Shown here: positions 38,335-47,582 of the stretch, in pieces
Layout: each line of letters opens with the position of its first letter
How positions within the stretch are numbered: the first letter of the stretch is position 1
Origin: Treponema sp.
GTDB lineage: Bacteria > Spirochaetota > Spirochaetia > Treponematales > Treponemataceae
Length of the DNA: 64,000 nucleotides
NCBI GenBank assembly: GCA_016290995.1
Contig: JAEEVR010000010.1
Span: forward strand, 25,242 to 89,241
Direction: 5' to 3'
Translations under genes and position numbers: made by a program
Notes under the pieces: generated by a model
Seen by the model: the letters and a program-made list of their open reading frames with translations, nothing else
Database searches by the model: none
What the model was told of the DNA's origin: nothing

Positions 38335-38850
38335 ATGGAACGCCAGAATAAATTTGACAAAGAGCCTAAAGAGAAAGAGTTTGTAGAAAAGCTCGTAACT
38401 CTTAACAGAACTTCTAAGACTGTAAAGGGCGGACGCAGAATGTCTTTTGCCGCTCTTAGTGTTGTAGGTGACCAGAAGGGCCGCGTTGGATACGGATTTG
38501 GCAAAGCCAATGACGTTACTGAGGCTATCAAAAAGAGCCTTGACCGCGCCAAGAGAAATCTTGTAACGCTCCCGATTAAGCGCGGAACTGTTCCGCATGA
38601 TGTTATCGGAAAGTTCAAGAGCTCTGAAGTTCTTTTGCGACCTGCTAGCGCCGGTACTGGAATCATCGCCGGTGGCCCTGTTCGCGCCATTATGGACGCG
38701 GCCGGTGTTACCGACATCATTTCTAAGTCGCTCGGTTCAAGCGCTTCTGTAAACGTAGTTCGCGCCACTTTTGACGCCATTGAAAACATGCTTGACGCGG
38801 CGGAAGTCGCCAAGAACAGAGGCAAAACTCTGAGCGAGATGTGGGGTTAA
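38335..38850 (+). CDS. rpsE: 30S ribosomal protein S5
   Basis: 171 residues, TAGGAGA upstream. [40 protein letters not shown], and [20 protein letters not shown] with the conserved fidelity-related segments. Part of the mRNA entry helicase with S3 and S4. Confidence 0.99.
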   Translation: MERQNKFDKEPKEKEFVEKLVTLNRTSKTVKGGRRMSFAALSVVGDQKGRVGYGFGKANDVTEAIKKSLDRAKRNLVTLPIKRGTVPHDVIGKFKSSEVLLRPASAGTGIIAGGPVRAIMDAAGVTDIISKSLGSSASVNVVRATFDAIENMLDAAEVAKNRGKTLSEMWG

Positions 38851-38852
38851 TC

Positions 38853-39035
38853 ATGGCAAAACTTAAGATTACACTTGTAAAAAGCGTTATCGGACAGAAG
38901 CCCGCCAAGCGCGCCACTGTCCGCAGTTTGGGATTAAAGAAAATCAGTTCCTCTGTCGTGCAGGAAGACACTCCTTCTGTACGCGGAGCGGTGGCCTCTG
39001 TGGCTCACCTTGTAAAAGTTGAGGAGATCCAATAA
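38853..39035 (+). CDS. rpmD: 50S ribosomal protein L30
   Basis: 60 residues from ATG 38853 ([20 protein letters not shown]); the in-frame ATG at 38841 overlaps rps[21 protein letters not shown] and [15 protein letters not shown]. The stop overlaps the rplO ATG by one base. Confidence 0.97.
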   Translation: MAKLKITLVKSVIGQKPAKRATVRSLGLKKISSSVVQEDTPSVRGAVASVAHLVKVEEIQ

Positions 39036-39520
39036 TGGCAGAATACAATCCAGTATTGACAGCGCCCGTAGGAGCGAACAAAAAGAGAAAAATTGTTGGC
39101 CGCGGCTCTTCATCAGGACTCGGAACAACAGCCGGCAAGGGTAACAAAGGCGCCCAGTCGAGAAGCGGTTCGCCGCAGCCTTACGTAGGCTTCGAAGGCG
39201 GACAGATGCCTCTTTACCGCCGCATTGCCCAGCGCGGTTTCTCAAACTATCCTTTTAAGGTTGAGTATGACGTTGTAAACCTTTGCGACATCGAGGCTAA
39301 ATACGCCGACGGCGAGACAGTAAGCAAGGAAACTCTCATTGCCAAAAATCTCGTAAAGTCTAAGAAGTCTTTGATCAAGCTCTTGGGAACAGGAAACCTT
39401 ACAAAGAAGGTTACGGTTTCTGTAGACAAGATTTCAAAGTCTGCCAAAGAAAAGGTTGAAAAGGCCGGCGGCTCTGTCGTCGAGGTTAAAAAGGCTGAAA
39501 AAACAGAAAAGAAAGACTAA
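39035..39520 (+). CDS. rplO: 50S ribosomal protein L15
   Basis: 161 residues. GANKKRKIVGRGSSSGLGTT, GKGNKGAQSRSGSPQPYVGF, EGGQMPLYRRIAQRGFSN. The Lys/Glu-rich C-terminal ~15 residues (VEVKKAEKTEKKD) extend a little beyond the usual end. Follows rpmD with a one-base overlap and precedes secY by 10 bases. Confidence 0.98.
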   Translation: MAEYNPVLTAPVGANKKRKIVGRGSSSGLGTTAGKGNKGAQSRSGSPQPYVGFEGGQMPLYRRIAQRGFSNYPFKVEYDVVNLCDIEAKYADGETVSKETLIAKNLVKSKKSLIKLLGTGNLTKKVTVSVDKISKSAKEKVEKAGGSVVEVKKAEKTEKKD

Positions 39521-39530
39521 GGCGGAATAG

Positions 39531-40856
39531 ATGAATTCAATTGCGAACATGTTTAAAATTAAAGAACTCCGCAGCCGTCTTTTCTTTACTATAGTTGTAC
39601 TGGCTGTCTACAGACTCGGATGCGTTCTTACAATTCCGGGCGTAGACGCAGCAGCTTTGTTTGAATACTTTAACAATCTTGCCGCGCAGAACAACAACGC
39701 TTTTGCCAGTTATATGGACTTCTTTGTTGGCGGCGCGTTCTCTAACTTTTCTGTGTTCATGTTGGGCGTAATGCCCTTCATCTCAACTCAGATTATCATG
39801 CAGCTCCTTCTTATCATTTTCCCCTCTATGAAAAGAGCGGTTATGGAAGAAGGCGGCCAGCAGAGAATGCAGATGTGGACAAGAGTTGGAACAATTTTTG
39901 TCTGCATCGTTCAGTCGTTTGCGGTTACGATCTATGCAAAGAACATTGGCGTAGTTTCGTTGAACAACGAAGTTGCCTTTAAGCTTCTTGCGATTCTTAC
40001 CGTAACAACCGGTTCAATGGTAACAGTTTGGTTGGGCGATCAAATCACCGCCCGCGGAATCGGCAACGGCATTTCAATCATGATCTTTGCCGGTATCGTT
40101 GCCCGCATGCCTAGCGCTGTAGCCGAGCTTGCCGAACAAGTTCGCAATGGCCAGCTGAACATTGTTTTTGTAATTGTCGCCCTTATCATTTTTGTTGGAA
40201 TTATCGCCCTTGTCGTGTTCGAAGAATCCGGCGAGCGCAAGATTCCGGTCAACTACGCCAAGCGCGTTGTTGGCAGAAAGATGTATGGCGGCCAGAACAC
40301 ATACATTCCCTTTAAGGTGAATCCGTCAAACGTTATTCCCTTGATTTTCGCTTCATCATTCTTGACGCTTCCCTTGCAGCTTGTTTCTTCTATTGCTAGC
40401 AACTCTGGCGCTGCGAGATGGGTTCAAAAATTGGCTGTAATTTTGAATCCGACGGGAATTTGGTACAATTTGTTGTTAGTAGTTCTTATTATCTTCTTTG
40501 CATACTTCTACACTCAGGTAACACTGAACCCCACTGAAATAGCAAAGCAAATCCGGGAAAACGGCGGCTCCATTCCTGGAGTAAGAACTGACAAGACGGA
40601 AGAGTACTTGCAAAAGATACTTAACCGTTTGGTATTGCCTGGCGCTTTGTTCCTTGCGGCTATAGCGATATTGCCGACGATCATCCAGCTAGTCTTTAAG
40701 TTCCCTCAGTCAGTAGCGATGCTGATGGGCGGCACTTCATTGATCATTATGGTTGGCGTAGACTTGGATACAATGAGCCAGATTGAAGCCCTTTTGAGAA
40801 TGCACCATCAAGATGGTCTTATGAAAAAGGGAAGAATTCGCTCAAGAAGTCTGTAA
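39531..40856 (+). CDS. secY: Preprotein translocase subunit SecY
   Basis: 441 residues with ten membrane helices. The start MNSIANMFKIKELRSRLFFT leads into LAVYRLGCVLTIPGVD. Other landmarks are FFVGGAFSNFSVFMLGVMPF, TQIIMQLL, the plug/gate region, ERKIPVNYAKR and QIRENGGSIPGVRTDKTEEY. Central pore of the Sec system with SecE (16355). Last gene before a new promoter for rpmJ; adk, map and infA, often found here, are absent. Confidence 0.99.
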   Translation: MNSIANMFKIKELRSRLFFTIVVLAVYRLGCVLTIPGVDAAALFEYFNNLAAQNNNAFASYMDFFVGGAFSNFSVFMLGVMPFISTQIIMQLLLIIFPSMKRAVMEEGGQQRMQMWTRVGTIFVCIVQSFAVTIYAKNIGVVSLNNEVAFKLLAILTVTTGSMVTVWLGDQITARGIGNGISIMIFAGIVARMPSAVAELAEQVRNGQLNIVFVIVALIIFVGIIALVVFEESGERKIPVNYAKRVVGRKMYGGQNTYIPFKVNPSNVIPLIFASSFLTLPLQLVSSIASNSGAARWVQKLAVILNPTGIWYNLLLVVLIIFFAYFYTQVTLNPTEIAKQIRENGGSIPGVRTDKTEEYLQKILNRLVLPGALFLAAIAILPTIIQLVFKFPQSVAMLMGGTSLIIMVGVDLDTMSQIEALLRMHHQDGLMKKGRIRSRSL

Positions 40857-40875
40857 GATTTTTTTGGCGAAGGGC

Positions 40876-40905
40876 TAGACTTAAATTGGCGAAATGTGCT
40901 ATACT
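40876..40905 (+). promoter_or_regulatory. rpmJ-rpsM-rpoA operon promoter
   Basis: TAGACT (40876-40881), 18-bp spacer, TATACT (40900-40905). Predicted start at about 40912, which places the hairpin below at the 5' end of the transcript. Confidence 0.55.
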
Positions 40906-40912
40906 CATGTTT

Positions 40913-40948
40913 CCCGATTGTAATTCATTGCGAATTGCCATAATCGGG
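40913..40948 (+). promoter_or_regulatory. 5'-terminal hairpin of the alpha-operon leader
   Basis: CCCGATT (40913-40919) pairs with AATCGGG (40942-40948), with an inner stem AATTC (40922-40926)/GAATT (40932-40936). Candidate S4-binding or mRNA-stabilising element for the operon that encodes S4. Confidence 0.6.
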
Positions 40949-40979
40949 AAATAACTATCACATTCCCAGGGGGACTTTT

Positions 40980-41093
40980 ATGAAAGTACGAACCAGTGTA
41001 AAGCCTATCTGCGACAAGTGTAAGGTTATCAAAAGAAACGGCATTGTCCGCATCATTTGCGTAAACCCTAAGCATAAGCAGAGACAAGGTTGA
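40980..41093 (+). CDS. rpmJ: 50S ribosomal protein L36
   Basis: 37 residues: [20 protein letters not shown] followed by [17 protein letters not shown]. Cys11, Cys14, Cys27 and His32 form the complete zinc site of the C+ form. AGGGGG lies upstream. First gene of the operon encoding S13, S11, S4, alpha subunit and L17. Confidence 0.97.
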   Translation: MKVRTSVKPICDKCKVIKRNGIVRIICVNPKHKQRQG

Positions 41094-41103
41094 GGAGTAA
41101 CAG

Positions 41104-41472
41104 ATGGCTCGAATTGCGGGAGTTGACCTCCCTAATAAACAAGTTAAAATCGCTTTGACTTATGTTTACGGCATAGGTCGCTCAGCGGCTCGCACAATCT
41201 GCAAAAAGGCAGAGATTAAAGAAGAGACGTTGATGAATGATTTGTCTCAGGACGAGTTGACAAAACTCCGTGAAATTATCGACAAAGACTACAAGGTTGA
41301 AGGCCGCCTCCGCTCGGAAATCGGTCTTAACATCAAGCGCCTTATCGATATCGGATCTTACCGTGGCCAGCGCCATCGCAAGGGACTTCCGGTTCGCGGC
41401 CAGCGAACACGTACAAATTCAAGAACTCGCAAGGGTAAGAAGAAGACTGTTGCGAACAAGAAGAAAGCGTAA
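41104..41472 (+). CDS. rpsM: 30S ribosomal protein S13
   Basis: 122 residues, GAGGAG upstream. [33 protein letters not shown] and [20 protein letters not shown] followed by TNSRTRKG. Contacts S19 and the 50S subunit across bridge B1. Confidence 0.99.
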   Translation: MARIAGVDLPNKQVKIALTYVYGIGRSAARTICKKAEIKEETLMNDLSQDELTKLREIIDKDYKVEGRLRSEIGLNIKRLIDIGSYRGQRHRKGLPVRGQRTRTNSRTRKGKKKTVANKKKA

Positions 41473-41488
41473 GGCGGAGGTAATCTAA

Positions 41489-41869
41489 TTGGCTACTGTT
41501 AAAAAGAGAAAGGAAAAGAAGAGCGTTTACGAAGGAAACGTTTACATTCAGGCGTCTTTCAACAACACAATCGTAACAATTACTGACTTGAACGGCAATG
41601 CGCTTTCTTGGGCTTCAAGCGGCGGACTTGGATTCCGCGGCGCCAAGAAATCAACTCCTTTTGCCGCTCAGACTGTTGCCGAAACAGCTGTTCAAAAGGC
41701 TGTAAGCTACGGTTTGCGTGAAGTTCACGTATTCGTTAAGGGACCTGGCATGGGCCGCGAAAACGCCGTCCGCGCCATTGGAAATCAGGGACTTAAAGTT
41801 AAGTCTATTTCTGATGTAACGCCGATTCCGCACAACGGATGCCGCCCGCGCAAGACGCGCTCAATGTAA
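41489..41869 (+). CDS. rpsK: 30S ribosomal protein S11
   Basis: 126 residues beginning at a TTG codon (41489), with GGAGG eight bases upstream; no ATG fits the conserved N-terminus [66 protein letters not shown]. Located on the 30S platform. Confidence 0.98.
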   Translation: MATVKKRKEKKSVYEGNVYIQASFNNTIVTITDLNGNALSWASSGGLGFRGAKKSTPFAAQTVAETAVQKAVSYGLREVHVFVKGPGMGRENAVRAIGNQGLKVKSISDVTPIPHNGCRPRKTRSM

Positions 41870-41886
41870 TTCTTAAGGAGTAAATA

Positions 41887-42480
41887 ATGGGTAAAAGCAC
41901 TACACCTATCCTTAAACGCTGCAAAAAATTGGGATTGAATCCGCTCGTTTTGGGCTACGGCAAAGTAAGCAAAAGAAATCAGAAAGAGACACGCAGAAAG
42001 AAGTCTGAATATGCCCTTCAGCTTGACGAAAAGCAGAAGCTCCGCTTTATCTACGGTGTTCTTGAGCGCCAGTTCAGACTTTACTATGAAATGGCAGTTC
42101 GCAAGCCTGGCGTTACTGGTGAAGTTATGCTCCAGTTGCTTGAGTCTCGCTTGGACAACGTTGTATACCGCCTTGGTTTTGCCAAGACTCGCAACGAATC
42201 AAAGCAGCTTGTAAGCCACGGACACATTACTGTAAACGGTAAAAAAGTTGACATTCCGTCTTACTTGGTTAAGGCCGGCGATGTCGTAGCGTTCAAAGAG
42301 AAGAGCAAGGCCTCTTCAAGCATCAAGAAATTGGTTGCTAGAATCGAAGAGCGCAAAGTTCCGGCTTGGCTTGAAGCCGACAAGGACAATTTGTCAGGAA
42401 AGGTTGCTACTCTGCCGTCTCGAAGCGACATCGATTACGATGTAAAAGAGCAGCTTGTGGTTGAATATTATTCTAAATAA
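41887..42480 (+). CDS. rpsD: 30S ribosomal protein S4
   Basis: 197 residues, AAGGAG upstream. KSTTPILKRCKKLGLNPLVL start without the zinc cysteines seen in some S4; S4 RNA-binding domain LESRLDNVVYRLGFAKTRNE, VSHGHITVNGKKVDIPSYLV. Primary 16S binder and the expected translational repressor of this operon. Confidence 0.98.
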   Translation: MGKSTTPILKRCKKLGLNPLVLGYGKVSKRNQKETRRKKSEYALQLDEKQKLRFIYGVLERQFRLYYEMAVRKPGVTGEVMLQLLESRLDNVVYRLGFAKTRNESKQLVSHGHITVNGKKVDIPSYLVKAGDVVAFKEKSKASSSIKKLVARIEERKVPAWLEADKDNLSGKVATLPSRSDIDYDVKEQLVVEYYSK

Positions 42481-42492
42481 TAAGGAGTTCAA

Positions 42493-43551
42493 ATGGCTCG
42501 CAAAAATCTGCTTAAAGGTTTTCAAAGACCTAAGGGCGTGCGTTTTGAGAATCAGGAAACCTCTCAGGCGAACTATGGAAAGTTTTATGCTTATCCGTTT
42601 GAACCCGGATTCGGCACGACTGTAGGAAACACCCTTCGTCGTGTTTTGTTGTCATCGATTCAGGGATACGCAGTTACTTCTATCAGAATCACTTCTTATG
42701 ATTCTGACAATGTTCCGCACGTTATTTCAAGCGAATTTGAGGCAATCCCCAACGTGTCAGAAGACACTTTGGAAATCTTGAACAGCTTGAAGCAAACGCG
42801 CGTTCGCCTTGCCGGCGACGGGGAACAGGACACAATTCTTTATGAGTTCAAGGGTCCTGGAAAAGTAACGAGCAATGACCTCGAAAAAGAAGGCCAGTTG
42901 GAAGTATTGTCAAAGGACGTGCCCTTGTTCACAATGATGGACGGCGCCAAGCTTGACATGGAAATCCAAGTTGACCTGAATCGTGGATACGTTCCTGCGG
43001 AAACCAACGACAAGTACATCGAAGTTGTCGGAACGATTCCGATGGACGCTATTTTCAGCCCGGTAAAAAAGGTTAAGTATTCTATTGAACCTTGCCGCGT
43101 TGGACAGAGAAACGATTATGACAAACTTTGCCTTGAAATTTGGACTGACGGATCGATTGAACCGGCCGACGCTTTGAGCGAAGCCGCTAAGATCGCCAAA
43201 GAGCATTTTTCAGTATTCATCAATTTTGATGACAGCGATTCTTCTGGTGACGACGACATGGGCGAAGAGGACGAGAGAGTCCGCGCCTTGTTGAACACTC
43301 CGGTTGAGGAGCTTGAATTGTCAGTTCGCTCTTCAAACTGCTTGAAGAACGCCAACATCCGCACAATCGGCGAATTGACCAAGAAGACTGAAGATGACAT
43401 CGCCAAGACCAGAAACTTTGGCAAAAAGAGTCTTACAGAGATCAAAGAAAAGTTGCTTGAATGGAACTTGACTTTGGGCATGACGGACTACAGCTATCTT
43501 AAGGATGCTGTTAATTTAACTAAGAAGAAGGAAGAATCAGATGAATCATAG
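42493..43551 (+). CDS. rpoA: DNA-directed RNA polymerase subunit alpha
   Basis: 352 residues. N-terminal assembly domain [21 protein letters not shown]-terminal DNA/activator-binding domain [40 protein letters not shown] and SLTEIKEKL. The linker is acidic ([20 protein letters not shown]). Overlaps rplQ by 11 bases. Confidence 0.99.
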   Translation: MARKNLLKGFQRPKGVRFENQETSQANYGKFYAYPFEPGFGTTVGNTLRRVLLSSIQGYAVTSIRITSYDSDNVPHVISSEFEAIPNVSEDTLEILNSLKQTRVRLAGDGEQDTILYEFKGPGKVTSNDLEKEGQLEVLSKDVPLFTMMDGAKLDMEIQVDLNRGYVPAETNDKYIEVVGTIPMDAIFSPVKKVKYSIEPCRVGQRNDYDKLCLEIWTDGSIEPADALSEAAKIAKEHFSVFINFDDSDSSGDDDMGEEDERVRALLNTPVEELELSVRSSNCLKNANIRTIGELTKKTEDDIAKTRNFGKKSLTEIKEKLLEWNLTLGMTDYSYLKDAVNLTKKKEESDES

Positions 43552-44002
43552 AACTGGTTTTAACGCGCTGAGCCGCACGACAGCGCATCGCCGCGCAATG
43601 TTGCGCAACATGGTTACTTCTCTTTTTAGATTTGAACGCATTACCACTACTAAGGCTAAGGCCAAGGAAGCGCGCAGAAAGGCTGAAAAGCTTGTTACTC
43701 GCGCCAAAGTTGACAGCGTTCACAATCGCCGCGAAGTAGCAAAATATATCGCCGACGAAAAAGTTTTGAACAAGCTTTTTACTGAAATCGCCCCCCGCAT
43801 GAAGGAACGCAACGGTGGTTACACACGCGTTCTTAAGTTGGGATTCCGCGAAGGCGACGCCGCTGACGTTGTAATCCTTGAATTGGTTGACTACAAGCTT
43901 GACCAGGTTGAGGAAAAGAAGGCCGCTGCCAAAGCTAAGAAAGACGCTAAGAAGGCGGATAAAAAAGAGCCCGCTAAGAAAGAAGCGAAGGAGAGTAAAT
44001 AA
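43541..44002 (+). CDS. rplQ: 50S ribosomal protein L17
   Basis: 153 residues; the start lies inside the end of rpo[41 protein letters not shown] and [20 protein letters not shown] are canonical bL17. The last ~35 residues are an extra Lys/Ala-rich tail ([20 protein letters not shown]). The stop overlaps the start of the zinc-ribbon gene. Confidence 0.98.
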   Translation: MNHRTGFNALSRTTAHRRAMLRNMVTSLFRFERITTTKAKAKEARRKAEKLVTRAKVDSVHNRREVAKYIADEKVLNKLFTEIAPRMKERNGGYTRVLKLGFREGDAADVVILELVDYKLDQVEEKKAAAKAKKDAKKADKKEPAKKEAKESK

Positions 44003-44271
44003 TGTCTAAAGCGCATCGTGGAACTGGACTTCGCAAGACTGTAAATCACGGTCGTGGCGTGTGCCCTATCTGTAAAAATCAGAACATCAAGGTTATTTAC
44101 GAATACGACCTTGACGGAAAAAAGGTTATGATTTGCAAGTTCTGCAAAGCTCACCTTAAGAACAAGGCTCGCCTTGAAAAGCCGGCCGCCGCTCCTGCGG
44201 AAGCCGCTCCCGCGGCTGAAGCCGCCGCCGAGGCCCCTGCCGCTGAAGCTCCTGCCGAAGCCCAGGCGTAA
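44002..44271 (+). CDS. Small zinc-ribbon protein with Ala/Pro/Glu tail, end of ribosomal operon
   Basis: 89 residues, not assigned to a named family. Residues 1-55 ([50 protein letters not shown]) are basic with two CxxC pairs, a classical zinc ribbon. Residues ~58-89 are low complexity ([20 protein letters not shown]), very like the tail of L10 in this genome. Coupled to rplQ by a one-base overlap and ended by a strong terminator, so it is made together with ribosomal proteins. Possible ribosome-associated factor; the RNA-binding look of the N-terminus is inference. Confidence 0.85.
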   Translation: MSKAHRGTGLRKTVNHGRGVCPICKNQNIKVIYEYDLDGKKVMICKFCKAHLKNKARLEKPAAAPAEAAPAAEAAAEAPAAEAPAEAQA

Positions 44272-44287
44272 GCCATTTTGGCCTTGC

Positions 44288-44317
44288 AAACCGCGCGTAA
44301 ACCGCGCGGTTTTTTTG
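44288..44317 (+). terminator. Terminator of the rpoA operon
   Basis: AAACCGCGCG (44288-44297) pairs with CGCGCGGTTT (44303-44312), loop taaac, followed by further T. Confidence 0.93.
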
Positions 44318-44378
44318 TTTTAAAGGGAAAATTGTTCAAAAAAACTTAAAAAATTAAGTTCTTTTAAAGAAAATCCTA

Positions 44379-44407
44379 TTGACAAAAAGCCCTCATTTCA
44401 GCAGAAT
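44379..44407 (+). promoter_or_regulatory. livK promoter
   Basis: TTGACA (44379-44384), 17-bp spacer, CAGAAT (44402-44407). Leader of about 28 bases with AAAGGAG before livK. Confidence 0.75.
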
Positions 44408-44441
44408 TATTTTAAATCTAATTCTTAAAGGAGAAATAGAA

Positions 44442-45578
44442 ATGAAAAAATTTGCTATGGCCGCTATCGCGGCAGCCGCTCTTTTTGCTTTGGCTTCATG
44501 CGGCAAGAAAGAGTCAGACAGCATCACAATCGGCGGTATCTTCCCGTTGAGCGGAAACGTTAGCGTTTACGGCGTTGAATGCAAAAACGGCATCGACTTG
44601 GCTATTGAAGAAATCAACGCTGCCGGCGGAATTAACGGAAAGAAAGTTGTTTTGGTTAGCGAAGACGACGAAGGAAATCCCGACAAGACTGTCAACGCCT
44701 TCCAGAAGTTGACAACAAAGGACGGAGTTAAGATCGTAATCGGATCTCTTACATCTGGCTGTACAAAGGCTGTTACAAGCCGCGCCCAGGCTCAGAAGAT
44801 CGTTCAGATCGCTCCTGCCGCCACAGCTCCGGACATCACGGACGCCGGCGACTACATTTTCCGCGCTTGCTTTATCGACCCCTTCCAGGGAACTGTAGGC
44901 GGAAAGTTTGCCATCGAAAACCTTGGCGCCAAGAATGCCGCCATTCTCTACGACATCGGAAACGACTACTCGGTTGGTTTGACAGAGAACTTTGAAAAGA
45001 CATTCGTTGCCCTTGGCGGAAAAATCGTAGCCAAAGAGTCTTATGCCACAAACGACAAGGACTTTAACGCTCAGTTGACAAAGATCAAGACTGCTAACCC
45101 GGACGTTCTTTACCTTCCCGACTACTACAACGTTGTAAGCTTGATCGCCAAGCAGGCTCGCGCCCAGGGCATCAACGTAGCCTTCGTTGGAGCTGACGGA
45201 TGGGACGGATTGACAAGCAACGCCGGCGACGAAGTTTTGAACGGCTTCTATTCAAACCACTACGCCGCTGACTCAACAAGCCCGGCTGTTCAGAAGTACG
45301 TTGCCGCTTTCCGCGCCAAGTACAACAAGGACCCCAACGCTTTTGCCGCTCTTGGATACGATTCAGTTTACCTTTTGAAGGACGCCATCGTAAAGGCCGG
45401 CAGCGCCGATTCAACAGCCGTAAAGAACGCTTTGGCCGCTCTTCAGGGCGAATACGTTACAGGAAACCTTTCATTCGACGCCAAGCGCAACCCGATCAAA
45501 GCCGCGGTTATGCTTGAGTTGGTAAAGGGTGACGACGGAAAATTGGCTGTCGTTTACAAGACAACGGTTCAACCGTAG
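44442..45578 (+). CDS. livK: Branched-chain amino-acid ABC transporter, substrate-binding lipoprotein
   Basis: 378 residues from ATG 44442; the longer in-frame frame begins in the -35 box and cannot be the start. Signal MKKFAMAAIAAAALFALASC with lipobox LASC. The type I periplasmic-binding fold has TIGGIFPLSGNVSVYGVECK, NGIDLAIEEINAAGGINGKK, IGSLTSGCTKAVTSRAQAQK and FVGADGWDG. Binds Leu/Ile/Val or related amino acids. Followed by an attenuator-like hairpin and livHMGF. Confidence 0.95.
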   Translation: MKKFAMAAIAAAALFALASCGKKESDSITIGGIFPLSGNVSVYGVECKNGIDLAIEEINAAGGINGKKVVLVSEDDEGNPDKTVNAFQKLTTKDGVKIVIGSLTSGCTKAVTSRAQAQKIVQIAPAATAPDITDAGDYIFRACFIDPFQGTVGGKFAIENLGAKNAAILYDIGNDYSVGLTENFEKTFVALGGKIVAKESYATNDKDFNAQLTKIKTANPDVLYLPDYYNVVSLIAKQARAQGINVAFVGADGWDGLTSNAGDEVLNGFYSNHYAADSTSPAVQKYVAAFRAKYNKDPNAFAALGYDSVYLLKDAIVKAGSADSTAVKNALAALQGEYVTGNLSFDAKRNPIKAAVMLELVKGDDGKLAVVYKTTVQP

Positions 45579-45623
45579 TATTGCGCAAAAAGTTAAAATG
45601 CTTTAATATATTTTAGCGCAATG

Positions 45624-45668
45624 AGGCGCTTGTTCCGCATAGTCGGGGCAGGCGCTTTTATTTTGTTT
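45624..45668 (+). terminator. Partial terminator between livK and livH
   Basis: Twelve-pair stem with G-U pairs: GCGCTTGTTCCG (45626-45637) with CGGGGCAGGCGC (45644-45655), then ttttattttgtttt. No second promoter is seen, so read-through is needed for livHMGF. This lets the binding protein be made in excess. Confidence 0.75.
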
Positions 45669-45681
45669 TAGGAGTAAAAAA

Positions 45682-46581
45682 GTGGACGGCGGTTCTTTGT
45701 TTTTGCAGCAATTCATCAACGGACTTTCGCTTGGAAGCATTTACGCGCTTATCGCGCTTGGCTACACGATGGTCTACGGAATTGTAACGCTCATCAACTT
45801 TGCGCACGGCGACATCATGATGATGGGCGCGTACGCTGGATATTTTGTTTTGGTGGCGCTTGGAGCGTCAAGCGGCGGTTTTGCCGCGGCTCTTTTGGTG
45901 GCGATGGTGTTCTGCGGCTTTTTGGGAGTCGCGATCGAGCGTTTGGCTTACAGACCATTGAGAAACGCGCCGCGCTTGAATTCATTGATTACCGCGATTG
46001 CCGTCGAATTGATTTTGCAGAACATGATGCGCGTCCTTCCTTTTGCCGGTCCCGATCCCAAGCAGTTCCCCGCGCTCAACGTTCCGGCTATTGTGATTGG
46101 ACCAGTTTCTATTCCGGGCATTAAGGCCTTGGTAATTATCGCCAGCGTTTTGTTGATGTTGGCGCTGCACATTTTGGTAAACTACACAAGGACCGGAAAG
46201 GCGATGCGTTCCGTAAGCTACGACATGCAGGCTTCAAGCTTGATGGGCATCAACGTAAACAAGACAATCGCCGTTACGTTTGCCATCGGTTCCGTTTTGG
46301 CCGGAGCGGGCGGCGTTTTGTACGCCAGCGCCTATCCGCAAGTCGATCCCTTGATGGGATATATGCCGGGCCTTAAAGCTTTTGTCGCCGCCGTTCTTGG
46401 AGGCATTGGCTCCATTCCCGGAGCGATGATTGGCGGAGTTATTTTGGGCATTGCCGAGACTATGACAAAGGGCTACGGTCCCAGCCAGTACGCCGACGCG
46501 ATAAGCTTTGGCATTTTGATTTTGATTTTGTTGGTTAAGCCCACGGGCCTTTTGGGAAAGAAGAGGGTTATCAAGGTTTGA
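45682..46581 (+). CDS. livH: Branched-chain amino-acid ABC transporter permease LivH
   Basis: 299 residues, GTG start with TAGGAG upstream. Polytopic: FINGLSLGSIYALIALGYTM, VYGIVTLINFAHGDIMMMGA (typical LivH signature) and GGIGSIPGAMIGGVILGIAE, the EAA-like loop contacting LivG/F. Pairs with LivM in the inner membrane. Confidence 0.97.
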   Translation: MDGGSLFLQQFINGLSLGSIYALIALGYTMVYGIVTLINFAHGDIMMMGAYAGYFVLVALGASSGGFAAALLVAMVFCGFLGVAIERLAYRPLRNAPRLNSLITAIAVELILQNMMRVLPFAGPDPKQFPALNVPAIVIGPVSIPGIKALVIIASVLLMLALHILVNYTRTGKAMRSVSYDMQASSLMGINVNKTIAVTFAIGSVLAGAGGVLYASAYPQVDPLMGYMPGLKAFVAAVLGGIGSIPGAMIGGVILGIAETMTKGYGPSQYADAISFGILILILLVKPTGLLGKKRVIKV

Positions 46582-46583
46582 TT

Positions 46584-47582
46584 ATGACAAAGAACGTTAG
46601 AAACACAATTATATTGTTCGCGGTGGGAATCATCGCGACGGCGCTTCCGGCGGCCTTGATCGCGGCTGGAGCGATTGACGCATACACGGCGCAGATTTTT
46701 TCTTTGGCCGGAATCAACGCGATAATGGCCTTGAGCGTAAACATCATTTGCGGAATAACGGGCCAGCTTTCTTTGGGACAAGCGGGCTTTATGGCGATCG
46801 GCGGATATTCGACGATTTTGCTTTGTACAAACGCGCATATCCCGCTTCCGCTTGCTATAATCATCGCCGCTTTGATAACGGCCTTCTTTGGCTTTTTGAT
46901 CGGCTTTCCGACCTTGCGTTTGGAAGGCGACTACTTGGCCATCGTTACGCTTGCCTTTGGCGAAATCATCCGCGTCTTTTTGGTCAACTTAAAGCAGTGG
47001 ACCGGCGGCCCCAACGGAATTCAGTTCAATACGATTATGGTCTTTAACGCCGCGATCGCTTTTGCGGTCGTTACGGGAACGTTGGTATTGCTGATAGCGT
47101 TGATTCAAAACTTTATCCGCTCGTCATACGGCCGCGCGATTCTTGCCGTTCGCGAAGACGAAATCGCCGCCAACTCAAGCGGCATCGGAGTTTTCCGCTA
47201 CAAGATGATCGGCTTTGTAATCGCAAGCTTTGTCGCGGGAATCGGCGGCGCGCTTTACGTTTGCCTTATCGGCTTTATCAAGCCCGACCAGGCCGGCTTT
47301 ACAAAGAGCATCGACTATTTGATCTTTGTCGTTTTGGGCGGAATGGGCTCAACGACAGGAAGCGTTTTGGCGTCTTACGTTTTGACTTACTTGCAGGAGT
47401 TCTTGCGCTTCTTGCAAAACTACCGCTTGCTCTTCTATCCGGTCGTTTTGATTTTTGTAATGATATTCAGGCCGCAAGGTTTGCTTGGAACAAAAGAAGC
47501 GTCGTTTGTAAAAACATTTGAGTTTGCGCAAAAGTTCCTTCAGAAGAAAATAAAGAAAAGCAAGAACACGGAGGCAAAGTAA
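46584..47582 (+). CDS. livM: Branched-chain amino-acid ABC transporter permease LivM
   Basis: 332 residues from ATG 46584 (MTKNVRNTIILF); a TTG six bases earlier overlaps the livH stop and is less likely because AAGG sits 7 bases before the ATG. Membrane helices with NIICGITGQLSLGQAGFMAI, RLEGDYLAIVTLAFGEIIRV and GGMGSTTGSVLASYVLTYL. Overlaps livG by one base. Confidence 0.96.
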   Translation: MTKNVRNTIILFAVGIIATALPAALIAAGAIDAYTAQIFSLAGINAIMALSVNIICGITGQLSLGQAGFMAIGGYSTILLCTNAHIPLPLAIIIAALITAFFGFLIGFPTLRLEGDYLAIVTLAFGEIIRVFLVNLKQWTGGPNGIQFNTIMVFNAAIAFAVVTGTLVLLIALIQNFIRSSYGRAILAVREDEIAANSSGIGVFRYKMIGFVIASFVAGIGGALYVCLIGFIKPDQAGFTKSIDYLIFVVLGGMGSTTGSVLASYVLTYLQEFLRFLQNYRLLFYPVVLIFVMIFRPQGLLGTKEASFVKTFEFAQKFLQKKIKKSKNTEAK

